Positions 8,714 to 16,482 of a stretch of 64,000 nucleotides of DNA are shown here, one piece after another; position 1 is the stretch's first letter, and each line of letters begins with the position of its first letter. Both the position numbers and the translations under genes were made by a program. The stretch is from Holdemania massiliensis (GTDB lineage: Bacteria > Bacillota_I > Bacilli_A > Erysipelotrichales > Erysipelotrichaceae), in contig NZ_JAKNTK010000001.1 of assembly GCF_022440805.1 (NCBI RefSeq), positions 4,095,811 to 4,159,810 on the forward strand, given 5' to 3'. The notes beneath the pieces were generated by a model. That model did no database searches. It was not told the DNA's origin and worked only from the letters and a program-made list of their open reading frames with translations.

Positions 8714-9196
8714 TTAAAGTTTGGAAACGATCTCAGCGAAATTTTCACTTGGATTGGATGGAATCAGCTGAGAAAATACATGTCCCCCAATCTGAGCCAG
8801 TTCTTTGAAATAAACCAGATCTTCCGGATCGGAATTGACTCCCCGTGTCAGATTGACCTTATTCGCAGATTTCTTTTTGACGTAGTTGGCCACGTTCACT
8901 TCACTGATCGGCAGCGCTTTGACTAAAGCGACCGCATCCTTCGGATTGTCGACGATGATCAGAACCCTGACCGTATCGACACGCGGATCCGACAGCAGCT
9001 TAATCGCATCGGGAATCGTTTTGACTGCGACTTTCTTCCCAGCCGGCGCTGACATCAGCAGCGTCTGCGTGGTCAGCGGATCTTTTGCCAGTTTGTCGCT
9101 GGCAACCACAATCCGGCTGACATCCAGAAAGCGGGACCAAGCCGTGGTGATTTGTCCATGGATCAGGCGCTCGTCAATTCTTAGTTGAACAATCAT
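8714..9196 (-). CDS. PTS mannose-family IIB component (second system)
   Basis: A 160-aa phosphotransfer protein. MIVQLRIDERLIHGQ carries the phospho-histidine at residue 13. The ribosome binding site is GAGGAAAGGAAG. It is the first gene of the IIB-IIC-IID transcript. The IIA partner at 9423-9836 is upstream but is separated by its own terminator, so IIA and IIBCD can be expressed independently. Confidence 0.95.
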   Translation of the reverse strand: MIVQLRIDERLIHGQITTAWSRFLDVSRIVVASDKLAKDPLTTQTLLMSAPAGKKVAVKTIPDAIKLLSDPRVDTVRVLIIVDNPKDAVALVKALPISEVNVANYVKKKSANKVNLTRGVNSDPEDLVYFKELAQIGGHVFSQLIPSNPSENFAEIVSKL

Positions 9197-9223
9197 AATG
9201 TCTTCCTTTCCTCCTCATTTTTC

Positions 9224-9245
9224 ATCAGCGGGCATTCCCGCTGAT
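9224..9245 (-). promoter_or_regulatory. Hairpin at the 5' end of the second PTS transcript
   Basis: ATCAGCGGG (9224-9232) and CCCGCTGAT (9237-9245) form a perfect 9-bp stem with a 4-base loop. It lies immediately downstream of the predicted -10 at 9258-9263, so the mRNA would begin with or just before this stem. Such 5' hairpins can protect mRNA; it has no T-run and is not a terminator. Confidence 0.5.
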
Positions 9246-9257
9246 TTCAACATCCTC

Positions 9258-9278
9258 ATTATACTTAAAGCGCTTTCA
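9258..9278 (-). promoter_or_regulatory. Promoter of second PTS operon with strong cre site
   Basis: On the minus strand a consensus TATAAT (9258-9263) is preceded by TGAAAGCGCTTTAA (9265-9278). This differs from the CcpA cre consensus TGWAANCGNTNWCA only at position 13. The cre fills the spacer between -35 and -10, where CcpA would block RNA polymerase. No good -35 is seen at normal spacing, so activation by a regulator is likely. Confidence 0.7.
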
Positions 9279-9364
9279 TCAAAAATTTCAAAAAGTAATA
9301 ATTTATGGTTGCTTTTTGTGATTTTTTTAAGTGGAAATCAGGTCATCGCTCTGTCGATCATCCC

Positions 9365-9392
9365 ATTAAAAAAACCGGTGAATCACCGGCCA
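9365..9392 (-). terminator. Intrinsic terminator after PTS IIA gene
   Basis: On the minus strand GCCGGTG-ATT-CACCGG is followed by a T7-8 tract, 30-60 bp after the IIA stop. It separates IIA from the IIB-IIC-IID transcript. Confidence 0.8.
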
Positions 9393-9422
9393 TGTGAATA
9401 ATTTGAATCCTAAGAATGAAAT

Positions 9423-9836
9423 TTAAAAGAATTCCTCATCCGTTTGTGGCTGAATCACTTCCCACAGACGAATCCCATCTTTCCCGGTCTGCATCAAAGC
9501 CTTCAAATCAAGATCTCCGCTTTCCCGCAGGCCCAATAGTTCCAGAAATAACGGTAAGTTCACGCCGCAGATGACATCTACCTGTCCCGGCTTCAGATAC
9601 CGTGTGGTTTTATGGGCTGGTGTCCCCGCAAACAAATCCGTTAAGATCAAAACACCCTCGCCGCTGTCCAGCTTTGCAACAGCCTGACCGATCTGTTCTT
9701 CAAAGGCTTCGCTGTCATCGGTCATCTGATACCCCAACGCCTGCACCTGGGGCAGATTCTCGCCAAAAAAGATCGAAGAAGCCTGAAGCATGCCCTGCGC
9801 CATGTCGCCATGACTCAGCAATAATATTCCTTTCAT
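9423..9836 (-). CDS. PTS mannose-family IIA component (second system)
   Basis: A 137-aa cytoplasmic phosphocarrier. MKGILLLSHGDMAQG places the phospho-histidine at residue 9, and LTDLFAGTPAHKTTRY is the family core. A TATAAT-like -10 occurs at 9870-9875 and GAGAGGAAGG precedes the ATG. Unlike the first system, IIA here has its own promoter and terminator. Confidence 0.93.
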   Translation of the reverse strand: MKGILLLSHGDMAQGMLQASSIFFGENLPQVQALGYQMTDDSEAFEEQIGQAVAKLDSGEGVLILTDLFAGTPAHKTTRYLKPGQVDVICGVNLPLFLELLGLRESGDLDLKALMQTGKDGIRLWEVIQPQTDEEFF

Positions 9837-9924
9837 AAAATCCTTCCTCTCTTTGTTTTATCCTTTTTTATTATACCGTCTCCCACTTTCTTAATTTTTC
9901 AAAATTTGAAAGGAAAACCCGGCA

Positions 9925-9962
9925 GAAAAAGAAAAAGAATGGAACTTCGGCTGTCCCATTCT
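9925..9962 (-). terminator. Intrinsic terminator after purC
   Basis: On the minus strand GAATGGGAC and GTTCCATTC form a 9-bp stem with one G-U pair and a 7-base loop. A run TTTTTCTTTTT follows, about 25 bp after the purC stop. Confidence 0.8.
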
Positions 9963-9987
9963 CATTATTTTGTTTTCGTAAAGCGGA

Positions 9988-10665
9988 TTAGCCTAAAATC
10001 AGTTTCGTCAGATCGGTCGGTTCTACGATTTCACCGTCTTTATAAACGCGCATATTGCCTGATGCGATTTCATCAATCAGGATGACTTCGCCCTGGTAAT
10101 AACCGAACTCAAACTTGATATCATAAAGATCCAGACCTTTTTCTGCCAGCGTTTCTTTAACAATCCCTGAAATTTTCTGCGTCATGGCTTTCATTTCCGC
10201 ATACTGATCCAGAGTCATCACGCCGATGGCTTCCAGACCATCCGGTGTGATCAGCGGATCGCCCAGGTCGTCATCCTTCAATGTGGTTTCAACATATGCG
10301 TTTAACGGTGTACCGCTTTCCATGTAAGCACCGTAGCGACGGATAAAGCTTCCGACCGCACGATAGCGGCAGATCACTTCCAAGCCCTTGCCGAAAACTT
10401 CCGCCGGCAGGACTTCCATCGTTGCATTCTCAATATCTGCGCTGACATAGTGCGTTTTAACACCTGCCTTCTTCAGAATTTCGAAGAAATAAACTGAAAC
10501 TTTCAGATTCTCACGACCAATGCCTTCGATCTGAAGTCCAACTGTGTTCGCTCCCGGATCGAATACGCCGTCAGTTCCGGTGCAGTCATCCTTGAACTTC
10601 AGCTGATAGTTGCCGTTGTCTAATGCATAAACATCTTTTGTCTTACCTGTGTAAACTTTATTCAT
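9988..10665 (-). CDS. purC: Phosphoribosylaminoimidazole-succinocarboxamide synthase
   Basis: A 225-aa cytosolic enzyme that joins CAIR and aspartate with ATP to make SAICAR in purine synthesis. Family motifs are seen in order: YTGKTKDVY at the start (nucleotide-binding loop), EVICRYRAVGSFIRRYG near 110, DPLITPD near 140, and KFEFGYYQGEVILIDEIASGNMR near the C-terminus. Length is near that of bacterial PurC (about 235 aa). It stands alone with its own terminator; no other pur gene is in the window, whereas purC is often in a purine operon. Confidence 0.95.
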   Translation of the reverse strand: MNKVYTGKTKDVYALDNGNYQLKFKDDCTGTDGVFDPGANTVGLQIEGIGRENLKVSVYFFEILKKAGVKTHYVSADIENATMEVLPAEVFGKGLEVICRYRAVGSFIRRYGAYMESGTPLNAYVETTLKDDDLGDPLITPDGLEAIGVMTLDQYAEMKAMTQKISGIVKETLAEKGLDLYDIKFEFGYYQGEVILIDEIASGNMRVYKDGEIVEPTDLTKLILG

Positions 10666-10858
10666 GCCTTTTCCTCCATATAATGCAGAACTAGTTTAGC
10701 ACAGTTACTGCCATTCGGCACAAAAATTTACGGTAATTTCAAGGTTTTTCTTGTTTTTCTCCGCTGGTTGGTTATGGAAGCGATTTCGTGACTTCCTGAA
10801 AGCTTCCTGAAGATCCGTCATACTGTTTAACAAAGGGATCTCGATGCTTTGCGATAAA

Positions 10859-11128
10859 CTAGCGATCCTGTTTATCCCTTACGATTTCCGCAATTTCCGG
10901 AATCGAATGTCCGGCTAACCGCAGCTGCCGGATCTCTTCAATCCGTTGGATGGCTTCCGTGCGGCGGTAGCGGCGCGTCAGATTTTCCTCCGCCTGTTCA
11001 AACGGAATCATGCCTTCTTCGGTATAAAATTTCAGCGTGCTGTAACGAACATTCGTCAGCCGCACCAATTCCCCGATCGTCACCCATTCCGCCTGCTGGA
11101 TTACTTCCAGGCTTCTTTGCCGGCCCAT
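10859..11128 (-). CDS. MerR-family HTH protein, small
   Basis: An 89-aa protein consisting essentially of a MerR winged HTH: WVTIGELVRLTNVRYSTLKFYTEEG, then RRYRRTEAIQRIEEIRQLRLAGHSIPEIAEIV. There is no long effector or dimerisation domain, so it may be a minimal regulator. AAGGAG precedes the ATG at 11128; an upstream in-frame start would overlap the GPP34 gene. It is 13 bp downstream of that gene and probably co-transcribed. It may regulate the GPP34 promoter. Confidence 0.8.
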   Translation of the reverse strand: MGRQRSLEVIQQAEWVTIGELVRLTNVRYSTLKFYTEEGMIPFEQAEENLTRRYRRTEAIQRIEEIRQLRLAGHSIPEIAEIVRDKQDR

Positions 11129-11141
11129 GGTCAGCCGCTCC

Positions 11142-11792
11142 TTACGCCGTAGCGGCAATCACGGCAATCAACGTATCCACCGAGTCGATCATTTCGTTGA
11201 TCAGCTTGTTCTCCGGGGCTTTCCGCAATTCTTTCAGCCGCTGCTTCAACATTTTCGCCTCGTAGGCAGAGAAATATTTTTTCAGAAGCGAGGTCTTATC
11301 CAAAAGACAGCCCAGCAGCACTGTTTCCTCACTGATCTGACCTTCTTCTAAAAACTCAGCACGAATTTTCTGAATGACGCGATCTTTTTCTTCAGCTTTG
11401 ACCGTGCGGTATTCCTTTGTTCCCAGCAAGCCTTTTTTCACTGTCGTTTCCAGCAGATTTGCTTCTTCCATGACTTCCAGACAGGCTTCCAGCATCTCCC
11501 TACGCGGTTTTCCGGTCAGGGTAAAGGTCAGATTTCCTGCAAAATCAGCCACTTTCTTCCCTTTGGACTTCTTTACAATCTCAAACATCGGCTCCAGATA
11601 AACTGGAGGTTCACTTCCTTTATCCGTCAGTTGAAGTTTTTTTCCTTCCAGAACAACCCAGCCCAGATCGATCAGCTCAATCAGCTGCGCTGCATAGAAA
11701 CAAATTTCCTTTTCTGTACTGAAAGTGGGAAGCTTTCCTTCCTCATCCAAGACACATAACAAATATTCCATCGTCAACGCTTCTTTATTCAT
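11142..11792 (-). CDS. GPP34 (GOLPH3/Vps74-like) family protein
   Basis: A 216-aa protein resembling the GPP34 family: LTMEYLLCVLDEEGKL at the start, AAQLIELIDLGWVVLEGKKLQLTDKG near 35-60, and a helical C-terminus with LLGCLLDKTSLLKKYF. In eukaryotes GOLPH3 binds PI4P and Golgi glycosyltransferases; bacterial homologues are mostly uncharacterised. It is soluble, with no membrane helix seen. It is preceded by a good promoter with heptad repeats and followed by a MerR-type gene. Confidence 0.78.
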   Translation of the reverse strand: MNKEALTMEYLLCVLDEEGKLPTFSTEKEICFYAAQLIELIDLGWVVLEGKKLQLTDKGSEPPVYLEPMFEIVKKSKGKKVADFAGNLTFTLTGKPRREMLEACLEVMEEANLLETTVKKGLLGTKEYRTVKAEEKDRVIQKIRAEFLEEGQISEETVLLGCLLDKTSLLKKYFSAYEAKMLKQRLKELRKAPENKLINEMIDSVDTLIAVIAATA

Positions 11793-11820
11793 CGTTTCCT
11801 CCTTGGCCTAACGGCACTGT

Positions 11821-11877
11821 CTACTTATTACTTACTACTTACGATTTAATAATAACAGAGTCTGATCTTTTCGTCAA
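11821..11877 (-). promoter_or_regulatory. Promoter of GPP34-MerR operon with three heptad repeats
   Basis: On the minus strand TTGACG (11872-11877) and TATTAT (11849-11854) are separated by exactly 17 bases. Just downstream, near the start site, are three consecutive 7-base direct repeats TAAGTAG-TAAGTAA-TAAGTAG (11821-11841). Such phased repeats near +1 could be an operator. Confidence 0.7.
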
Positions 11878-11900
11878 ATCTTTTCCTGACTTTCATTCCG

Positions 11901-11937
11901 AAAAAAAAAAGAAAAACCCAACTGGAATCCAATTGGG
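11901..11937 (-). terminator. Intrinsic terminator after MATE gene
   Basis: On the minus strand CCCAATTGG and CCAGTTGGG form a 9-bp stem (one G-U pair) with a 3-base loop, followed by a long T-rich tract, starting three bases after the MATE stop. Confidence 0.85.
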
Positions 11938-11939
11938 CC

Positions 11940-13277
11940 TCATCGTTTTTTCCCAAGAATAAAACGCGGGTCACGATAAAATGCGGCTAACAGGAACACC
12001 GCCATTAAAATCCAGGCAATCGGCTCAGTATAACACACGCCCAGATAACCCAGACTTGGCGTCAAAAGCAGTGTTGCCAAAATCTTAACGATCATTTCAA
12101 TGCAGCTGGAGAAAATCGGCGCCTGACTTTTCCCCAGTCCCTGCAAGGCATTGCGGTAAATGAATAAGACTGATAAAGCATAAAAGAAGAAGACATTGAT
12201 CTTAAAATACTGCCGAGCCGTGGCAATGACCTGCACCTCTTTAGCATCCACGACCAGCGCCAGAATGAAGTCAATTCCCCAAAAGGAAATCAGAATGCAG
12301 AATGTTGACCAGACAAAGCTGATGGTGGTGCAGCAGTACAGACCTTTGCGAATACGCTCGAGCTTGTTTGCGCCCAGGTTCTGCGATACGTAGGTCGTAG
12401 CGGTGACGCCGATGCTGATCAGCGGCTGCATGAACATTTCGATTACCTTTCGCGAAGCGGTATGTCCAGCAATGATCACCGCTCCCAGCTTGTTGACAGC
12501 GCTTTGTAAAATCACGGAGCCGATCGATACGATCGAATTCATCAGTCCCATTGAAATGCCTAACGACAGCTGAGCTTTCAGCATTTCTCTGTCCCATTGG
12601 AAATCTTCCTTCTCTGGAATCAGAAAACGGGTCTTTTCCTTGATATACAAAACACAGAGGACGACCGACAACCCTTGGGATATCAGCGTTGCGATCGCCG
12701 CTCCGCCGACGCCCATGCGCAAGGTCTTTAAAAAAACATAATCCAGAACAATATTTGTCAATGAAGCCAAAATCAGAAAATACAGCGGAGTCCGGCTGTC
12801 GCCATAGGAACGCAGAATGCTGGCAGCCATGTTATACATCATCGTAATGATCAAGCCGCCGTAAATAATAAAGATATACTCGATTGACATGCCCATGATT
12901 TCTTCCGGTGTTCCTAACAGCTTCAGTACCGGAATCCCGGTCACTAACGCGATCACCGTAATTCCAATCACGAAGATCAGCCCCAGCATCAGCGTGCCGG
13001 CCACCGCTTTTCTGACCTTATCCATTTCCCCAGCCCCGACATACTGGGCAATCGGGATCGCAAACCCCTGTGCCAATCCGATGTTCAGACCCAGCACCAA
13101 TCCGGAAACAGAAGCCGTCGCTCCCATCGCAGCCAAGGCGTCGACCCCTAATATCCGGCCAACCATCATCGTATCCGCCATATTATAAAATTGCTGAAAG
13201 ACATTTCCCAATAAAACCGGCATTGCAAACATCAAAATTAGTTTCAGCGGACTGCCTTCCGTCATTCGGTTATGCAT
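11940..13277 (-). CDS. MATE-family efflux transporter
   Basis: A 445-aa, 12-helix membrane antiporter. MHNRMTEGSPLKLILMFAMP begins the first helix. QFYNMADTMMVGRILGVDALAAMG and NMAASILRSYGDSRTPLYF are family signatures of the two halves. The ATG at 13277 has GAGAGGGGGA before it; the longer in-frame start lacks a site. Monocistronic, with a strong terminator. Substrate unknown; this is a second MATE besides that at 1-829. Confidence 0.93.
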   Translation of the reverse strand: MHNRMTEGSPLKLILMFAMPVLLGNVFQQFYNMADTMMVGRILGVDALAAMGATASVSGLVLGLNIGLAQGFAIPIAQYVGAGEMDKVRKAVAGTLMLGLIFVIGITVIALVTGIPVLKLLGTPEEIMGMSIEYIFIIYGGLIITMMYNMAASILRSYGDSRTPLYFLILASLTNIVLDYVFLKTLRMGVGGAAIATLISQGLSVVLCVLYIKEKTRFLIPEKEDFQWDREMLKAQLSLGISMGLMNSIVSIGSVILQSAVNKLGAVIIAGHTASRKVIEMFMQPLISIGVTATTYVSQNLGANKLERIRKGLYCCTTISFVWSTFCILISFWGIDFILALVVDAKEVQVIATARQYFKINVFFFYALSVLFIYRNALQGLGKSQAPIFSSCIEMIVKILATLLLTPSLGYLGVCYTEPIAWILMAVFLLAAFYRDPRFILGKKR

Positions 13278-13383
13278 TCGTTTCCCCCTCTCCAAAAACA
13301 AAATCCAGAACATTATAGCCTACTTGATTCACTCTCACAAGCCTTTTCTCTTCCATCAGAAAAAGAGCTGAATGAACTCGGTA

Positions 13384-13411
13384 AAACAAAAACTGCCGAA
13401 ATCCGGCAGTT
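13384..13411 (-). terminator. Intrinsic terminator after the 17-codon ORF
   Basis: AACTGCCG (13391-13398) pairs with CGGCAGTT (13404-13411). On the minus strand it is followed by TTTTTGTTTT. The only minus-strand candidate it could serve is the small ORF at 13498-13551. Confidence 0.75.
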
Positions 13412-13497
13412 CCTGATTTGAAGCCTAAACGCTTCCTTTTCCTTTATCAGGCTGTTCAGTCAAAACTCCCTCGCTTTTCACTGAACACTCTGTGACT

Positions 13498-13551
13498 TTA
13501 ATGCAGAATCCAATACAGGAACGCAACCAGGATCATCGCTAATTTAAACAT
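13498..13551 (-). CDS. Candidate 17-aa hydrophobic membrane peptide
   Basis: The minus strand reads ATG-TTT-AAA-TTA-GCG and so on to a TAA, giving MFKLAMILVAFLYWILH. An AAAGGTGATG ribosome binding site lies at ideal spacing, and an intrinsic terminator lies about 90 bp downstream (13384-13411). The peptide is a single hydrophobic helix with one lysine at the N-terminus. This fits a small membrane peptide such as a type I toxin or a transporter-associated microprotein, but neither role is shown. The 13280-13830 interval has no other convincing gene. Confidence 0.5.
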   Translation of the reverse strand: MFKLAMILVAFLYWILH

Positions 13552-13745
13552 TCATCATCACCTTTCTATTAGTCTGTGCTTATTTTTACTTAAGAATACG
13601 GAAAAAGAAGTCGGACAGTCTGGCTTCTCATTAGTCTATTCCATTGATTAGAATTTGGTTCCTGAACTCTTCCATCATGGAGGGGCTGGATCAATCCGAA
13701 ACATTGAAGCTGAAAATCCAGCTTCCTATCTACATTCATAAAATA

Positions 13746-13787
13746 CCAAAAAAATCGCAGGGCTGTCAATGGTTATGCCTGCGATTT
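13746..13787 (-). terminator. Intrinsic terminator after MazG-like gene
   Basis: AAATCGCAGG (13752-13761) and CCTGCGATTT (13778-13787) form a 10-bp stem. On the minus strand a T7 tract follows, about 45 bp after the MazG-like stop. Confidence 0.85.
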
Positions 13788-13830
13788 GTGATTTTTATGT
13801 CAATTAGTTGACCAGCTTCAGCCGCTGCGT

Positions 13831-14148
13831 TTATCGATCCAGTTCAAATTGTGCTTCAGAGGGATATTTCTGTTGATTCAATTTCTCCTTGATCGGAATC
13901 CACGTTTCAACATCAATATCATAACAATTCGCGACTGCCAGAGCATAATACAGGATATCCCAGATTTCCTCTTCAATCGTCCCTTTGATCTGATCTGGCG
14001 AAGCGGGTATGCGTTCTTTGCGCATAGCTCTGGCCAATTCCCCGGTTTCTTCCACGAGCTTTAAAAGATAATCTTTTGCCCGTTCGGGATGATGATCCTT
14101 CGCTTTGATGTACGCCTGCAAATACTGAATCGTAATTCTTCCGTCCAC
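13831..14148 (-). CDS. MazG-like nucleotide pyrophosphohydrolase-fold protein
   Basis: A 105-aa all-alpha protein of the MazG-like type. The metal-binding pattern is present: KLVEETGELARAM (EExxE) followed by EEEIWDILYYALAVAN (E-x2-D). Such proteins hydrolyse non-canonical or excess NTPs. I choose the GTG at 14148: AAGGAG lies nine bases upstream and the protein then begins DGRITIQYLQAYIK, like its family. A longer ATG start at 14187 would overlap the upstream gene. It is 13 bp after the membrane-protein gene, so probably co-transcribed. Confidence 0.8.
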   Translation of the reverse strand: MDGRITIQYLQAYIKAKDHHPERAKDYLLKLVEETGELARAMRKERIPASPDQIKGTIEEEIWDILYYALAVANCYDIDVETWIPIKEKLNQQKYPSEAQFELDR

Positions 14149-14161
14149 GTTGCCGCTCTCC

Positions 14162-14731
14162 TTATCCTTCGTTATGGATTTCTTCAAGTGAAACTTGTTT
14201 TTCGTTAATATCCGCCAGCACCAACCGCGGATTCTTTGTCTTTAAGTATTGTGCCGCTTTAACTGCGTTATCCTTATCTTTGAGATTTACGCTCAGACTG
14301 CGCTGATCCTTTAATCCCAGGATCAGCATGCCATCGTCAGCACTTCCGCTTGCGTATGGAGTTTCCGAAACAGGTGCGATACTGCAGGAAACCAGTTCCT
14401 CATAGAGAATCGTATATCCACGACGACGGAACCAATAATAGGCTTTCTCTTCCCCCAGCCACAGATAATTTAACTGACACAATAACCCCAGGGATTCAGG
14501 CAAAGTCTTTGCCATTCGATCAATGCCGCGAAATTCCATCGCTAATAAAAGCAGAATTCCAATCAGGACAAGTCCCACTAAACCTGCCAGCCCCATTACG
14601 ATAATCTGTCCAGGCCTACGCATCACAGCCAGTACAGCGATCAGCACGGCAATGCCCACCGCAATTAGATAAAATCGAAAACGTCCAAAAACATTCTTTC
14701 GGCATGCCTGCTTCCATTCTTCCCGTGTCAT
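14162..14731 (-). CDS. Uncharacterised membrane protein
   Basis: A 189-aa protein with two N-terminal membrane helices (about 19-37 and 42-66), then a soluble domain of about 120 residues containing LNYLWLGEEKAYYWFRRRGYTILYEEL and DDGMLILGLKDQRSLSVNL. The ribosome binding site is GAAGAAGGCG. No family recognised; the layout suggests a PH-like or YcxB-like cytosolic domain, but I cannot confirm it. Divergent from the DUF4143 ATPase. Confidence 0.6.
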   Translation of the reverse strand: MTREEWKQACRKNVFGRFRFYLIAVGIAVLIAVLAVMRRPGQIIVMGLAGLVGLVLIGILLLLAMEFRGIDRMAKTLPESLGLLCQLNYLWLGEEKAYYWFRRRGYTILYEELVSCSIAPVSETPYASGSADDGMLILGLKDQRSLSVNLKDKDNAVKAAQYLKTKNPRLVLADINEKQVSLEEIHNEG

Positions 14732-14831
14732 TTTTTCGCCTTCTTCTTTATCTTTATTATCGCATACTTTCCTAAGATTGTACTCAACTACTCATAATTT
14801 AATAAAATTCGATGAAATCTTCAAATTTTAT

Positions 14832-14883
14832 ATCAATTATTATAAGTATACTTATAATAATTGATGACAAATATGGATATTTG
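14832..14883. promoter_or_regulatory. 34-bp perfect palindrome plus 16-bp palindrome
   Basis: ATCAATTATTATAAGTA (14832-14848) is followed directly by its exact reverse complement (14849-14865), making a gap-free 34-bp palindrome. Three bases on, CAAATAT-GG-ATATTTG (14868-14883) is a second palindrome. Both lie in the AT-rich gap between divergent genes, 33-84 bp before the ATPase ATG. Sequences TATACT and TATAAT inside the large palindrome could serve as -10 boxes. Confidence 0.75.
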
Positions 14884-14915
14884 AGCTAAAATTATACAAA
14901 AGAGAGGTGTTTTGA

Positions 14916-16364
14916 ATGGCAATTATAAGCAAAGAAGCCTTACTGCGGGTATTATCCTCTTATAATCCATGGTGGAAAATGGATACAGTCAATCCGAAAT
15001 TAATGAAATCTTATAAACGTTTTGCTTTTTATGAAGCTATGAAATGGTTGAATCAATCAACTTTGAGACGCACTGTTCTCTTAACAGGAACACGCAGGGT
15101 TGGAAAAACCACAATTCAATATCAGATGATTGATACACTCTTGAAGAATGGAGTTTTACCACAGAAAATTATTTTTATTTCCATGGATCACCCGATGCTG
15201 AAATTAAGCGAAATGAATGAAATTTTGGATTGTTATCACGAAAATATATATCCTGATCAGGATGTCTATTATTTTTTTGATGAAATTCAATATGCTCAAA
15301 ATTGGGATAAATGGTTAAAAACGATCTATGATATGCAGCCAGACACACAAATTGTTGCAACAGGCTCAGCCAGTCCGGCGCTAATAAAAGGAAATCAGGA
15401 AAGTGGAGCAGGTCGTTGGACAATTATTCAAGTTCCCACGCTGTCTTTTTACGAATATTGTGAATTATTAAATGTCGATCGGCCTGAGTTACCTGCAAAT
15501 CTCAAAATTACCCCGCTATTAAATCAATCGCAGCAAGAACGTACTCAAATTATGCTTCAGCTATCTAAAGTTCAGAATCATTTTATTCGTTATCTACAAG
15601 TGGGTGGATTTCCGGAATTGGCCTTAGCTGACAATGATGTCCTTGCTCAACAAATTATGCGGGATGATGTTGTCGATAAAGTTTTAAAACGCGATTTACC
15701 CTCGATTTATAAAATTCGGAATGCGACAGAATTAGAAAGAATCTTCATTTATCTTTGCAACGTTTCTTCAGAAATCGTTTCGATTGATGCCATTTCGAGA
15801 GAATTAAATGGAGTTAGCCGACCCACGGTAGAAAACTATATTCAATATCTTGAAAGCGCACATTTGATATATCAAAGCTGGCCTGTCAATATCGCTGGCA
15901 AAAAAGTTTTAAAGGCGAGTCCTAAAATCTACATTGCAGACGCTGCAATCAGAAATGCAGTCTTAATGGATGATACCATTCTAAGCAATCCCATCGAAAT
16001 GGGAAAAATCGTTGAGACAGCCGTGTATAAGCATGTTGCTGCATTCTATTATCAACAGGCAGCCTCCGTCGGGTACTACCGAGGTGGAAAACGGGGAAAC
16101 GAGATTGATATTGTAGTTGAATGCTCCAATCAAAAAAACATTCATATTGAAGTTAAATATCGGGAGGGAGCTCCCATCCCAGACAATGACGCCATTGTGG
16201 AATTAAGCAAAGAAGCAGCTGCTTCAATCATCGTCACTAAAAATAGTGATGATTATGGTGTTCATCATACGAAAAATGGTAAAGACTTAATTCGTATCCC
16301 TGCCTTTGCTTTCCTTTATCTGCTTGGTCATGCCGAAAAACAGGGTTATCGTAGCATGAGTTAG
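14916..16364 (+). CDS. AAA+ ATPase with DUF4143 C-terminal domain
   Basis: A 482-aa protein. Walker A GTRRVGKTT near residue 58 and Walker B YYFFDEIQ near 120 mark the AAA_14 ATPase. A winged-helix segment (about 285-330) leads into DUF4143. The C-terminus has a PD-(D/E)xK-like pattern, GNEIDIVVE followed by HIEVKYREG. Such proteins are common in bacteria and archaea, often with mobile or defence genes, without a settled function. The gene is AT-richer than its neighbours, suggesting transfer. GAGAGGTG precedes the ATG. Confidence 0.88.
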   Translation: MAIISKEALLRVLSSYNPWWKMDTVNPKLMKSYKRFAFYEAMKWLNQSTLRRTVLLTGTRRVGKTTIQYQMIDTLLKNGVLPQKIIFISMDHPMLKLSEMNEILDCYHENIYPDQDVYYFFDEIQYAQNWDKWLKTIYDMQPDTQIVATGSASPALIKGNQESGAGRWTIIQVPTLSFYEYCELLNVDRPELPANLKITPLLNQSQQERTQIMLQLSKVQNHFIRYLQVGGFPELALADNDVLAQQIMRDDVVDKVLKRDLPSIYKIRNATELERIFIYLCNVSSEIVSIDAISRELNGVSRPTVENYIQYLESAHLIYQSWPVNIAGKKVLKASPKIYIADAAIRNAVLMDDTILSNPIEMGKIVETAVYKHVAAFYYQQAASVGYYRGGKRGNEIDIVVECSNQKNIHIEVKYREGAPIPDNDAIVELSKEAAASIIVTKNSDDYGVHHTKNGKDLIRIPAFAFLYLLGHAEKQGYRSMS

Positions 16365-16421
16365 TCACAACAATAATGCACATTTTATCTTTAAGATCTC
16401 ACTTTCGATTTAAACGTAATA

Positions 16422-16468
16422 AAACAGCTGAGGCAGCAGGATTGGTTATCCGCTTGTCGCAGCTGTTT
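16422..16468. terminator. Bidirectional terminator between ATPase and ABC genes
   Basis: AAACAGCTG (16422-16430) and CAGCTGTTT (16460-16468) form a 9-bp stem. A T-rich tract (CTTTTTATC) follows on the plus strand and TTTTA on the minus strand. It serves the convergent ATPase and ABC operon. Confidence 0.7.
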
Positions 16469-16482
16469 CTTTTTATCTTGAA

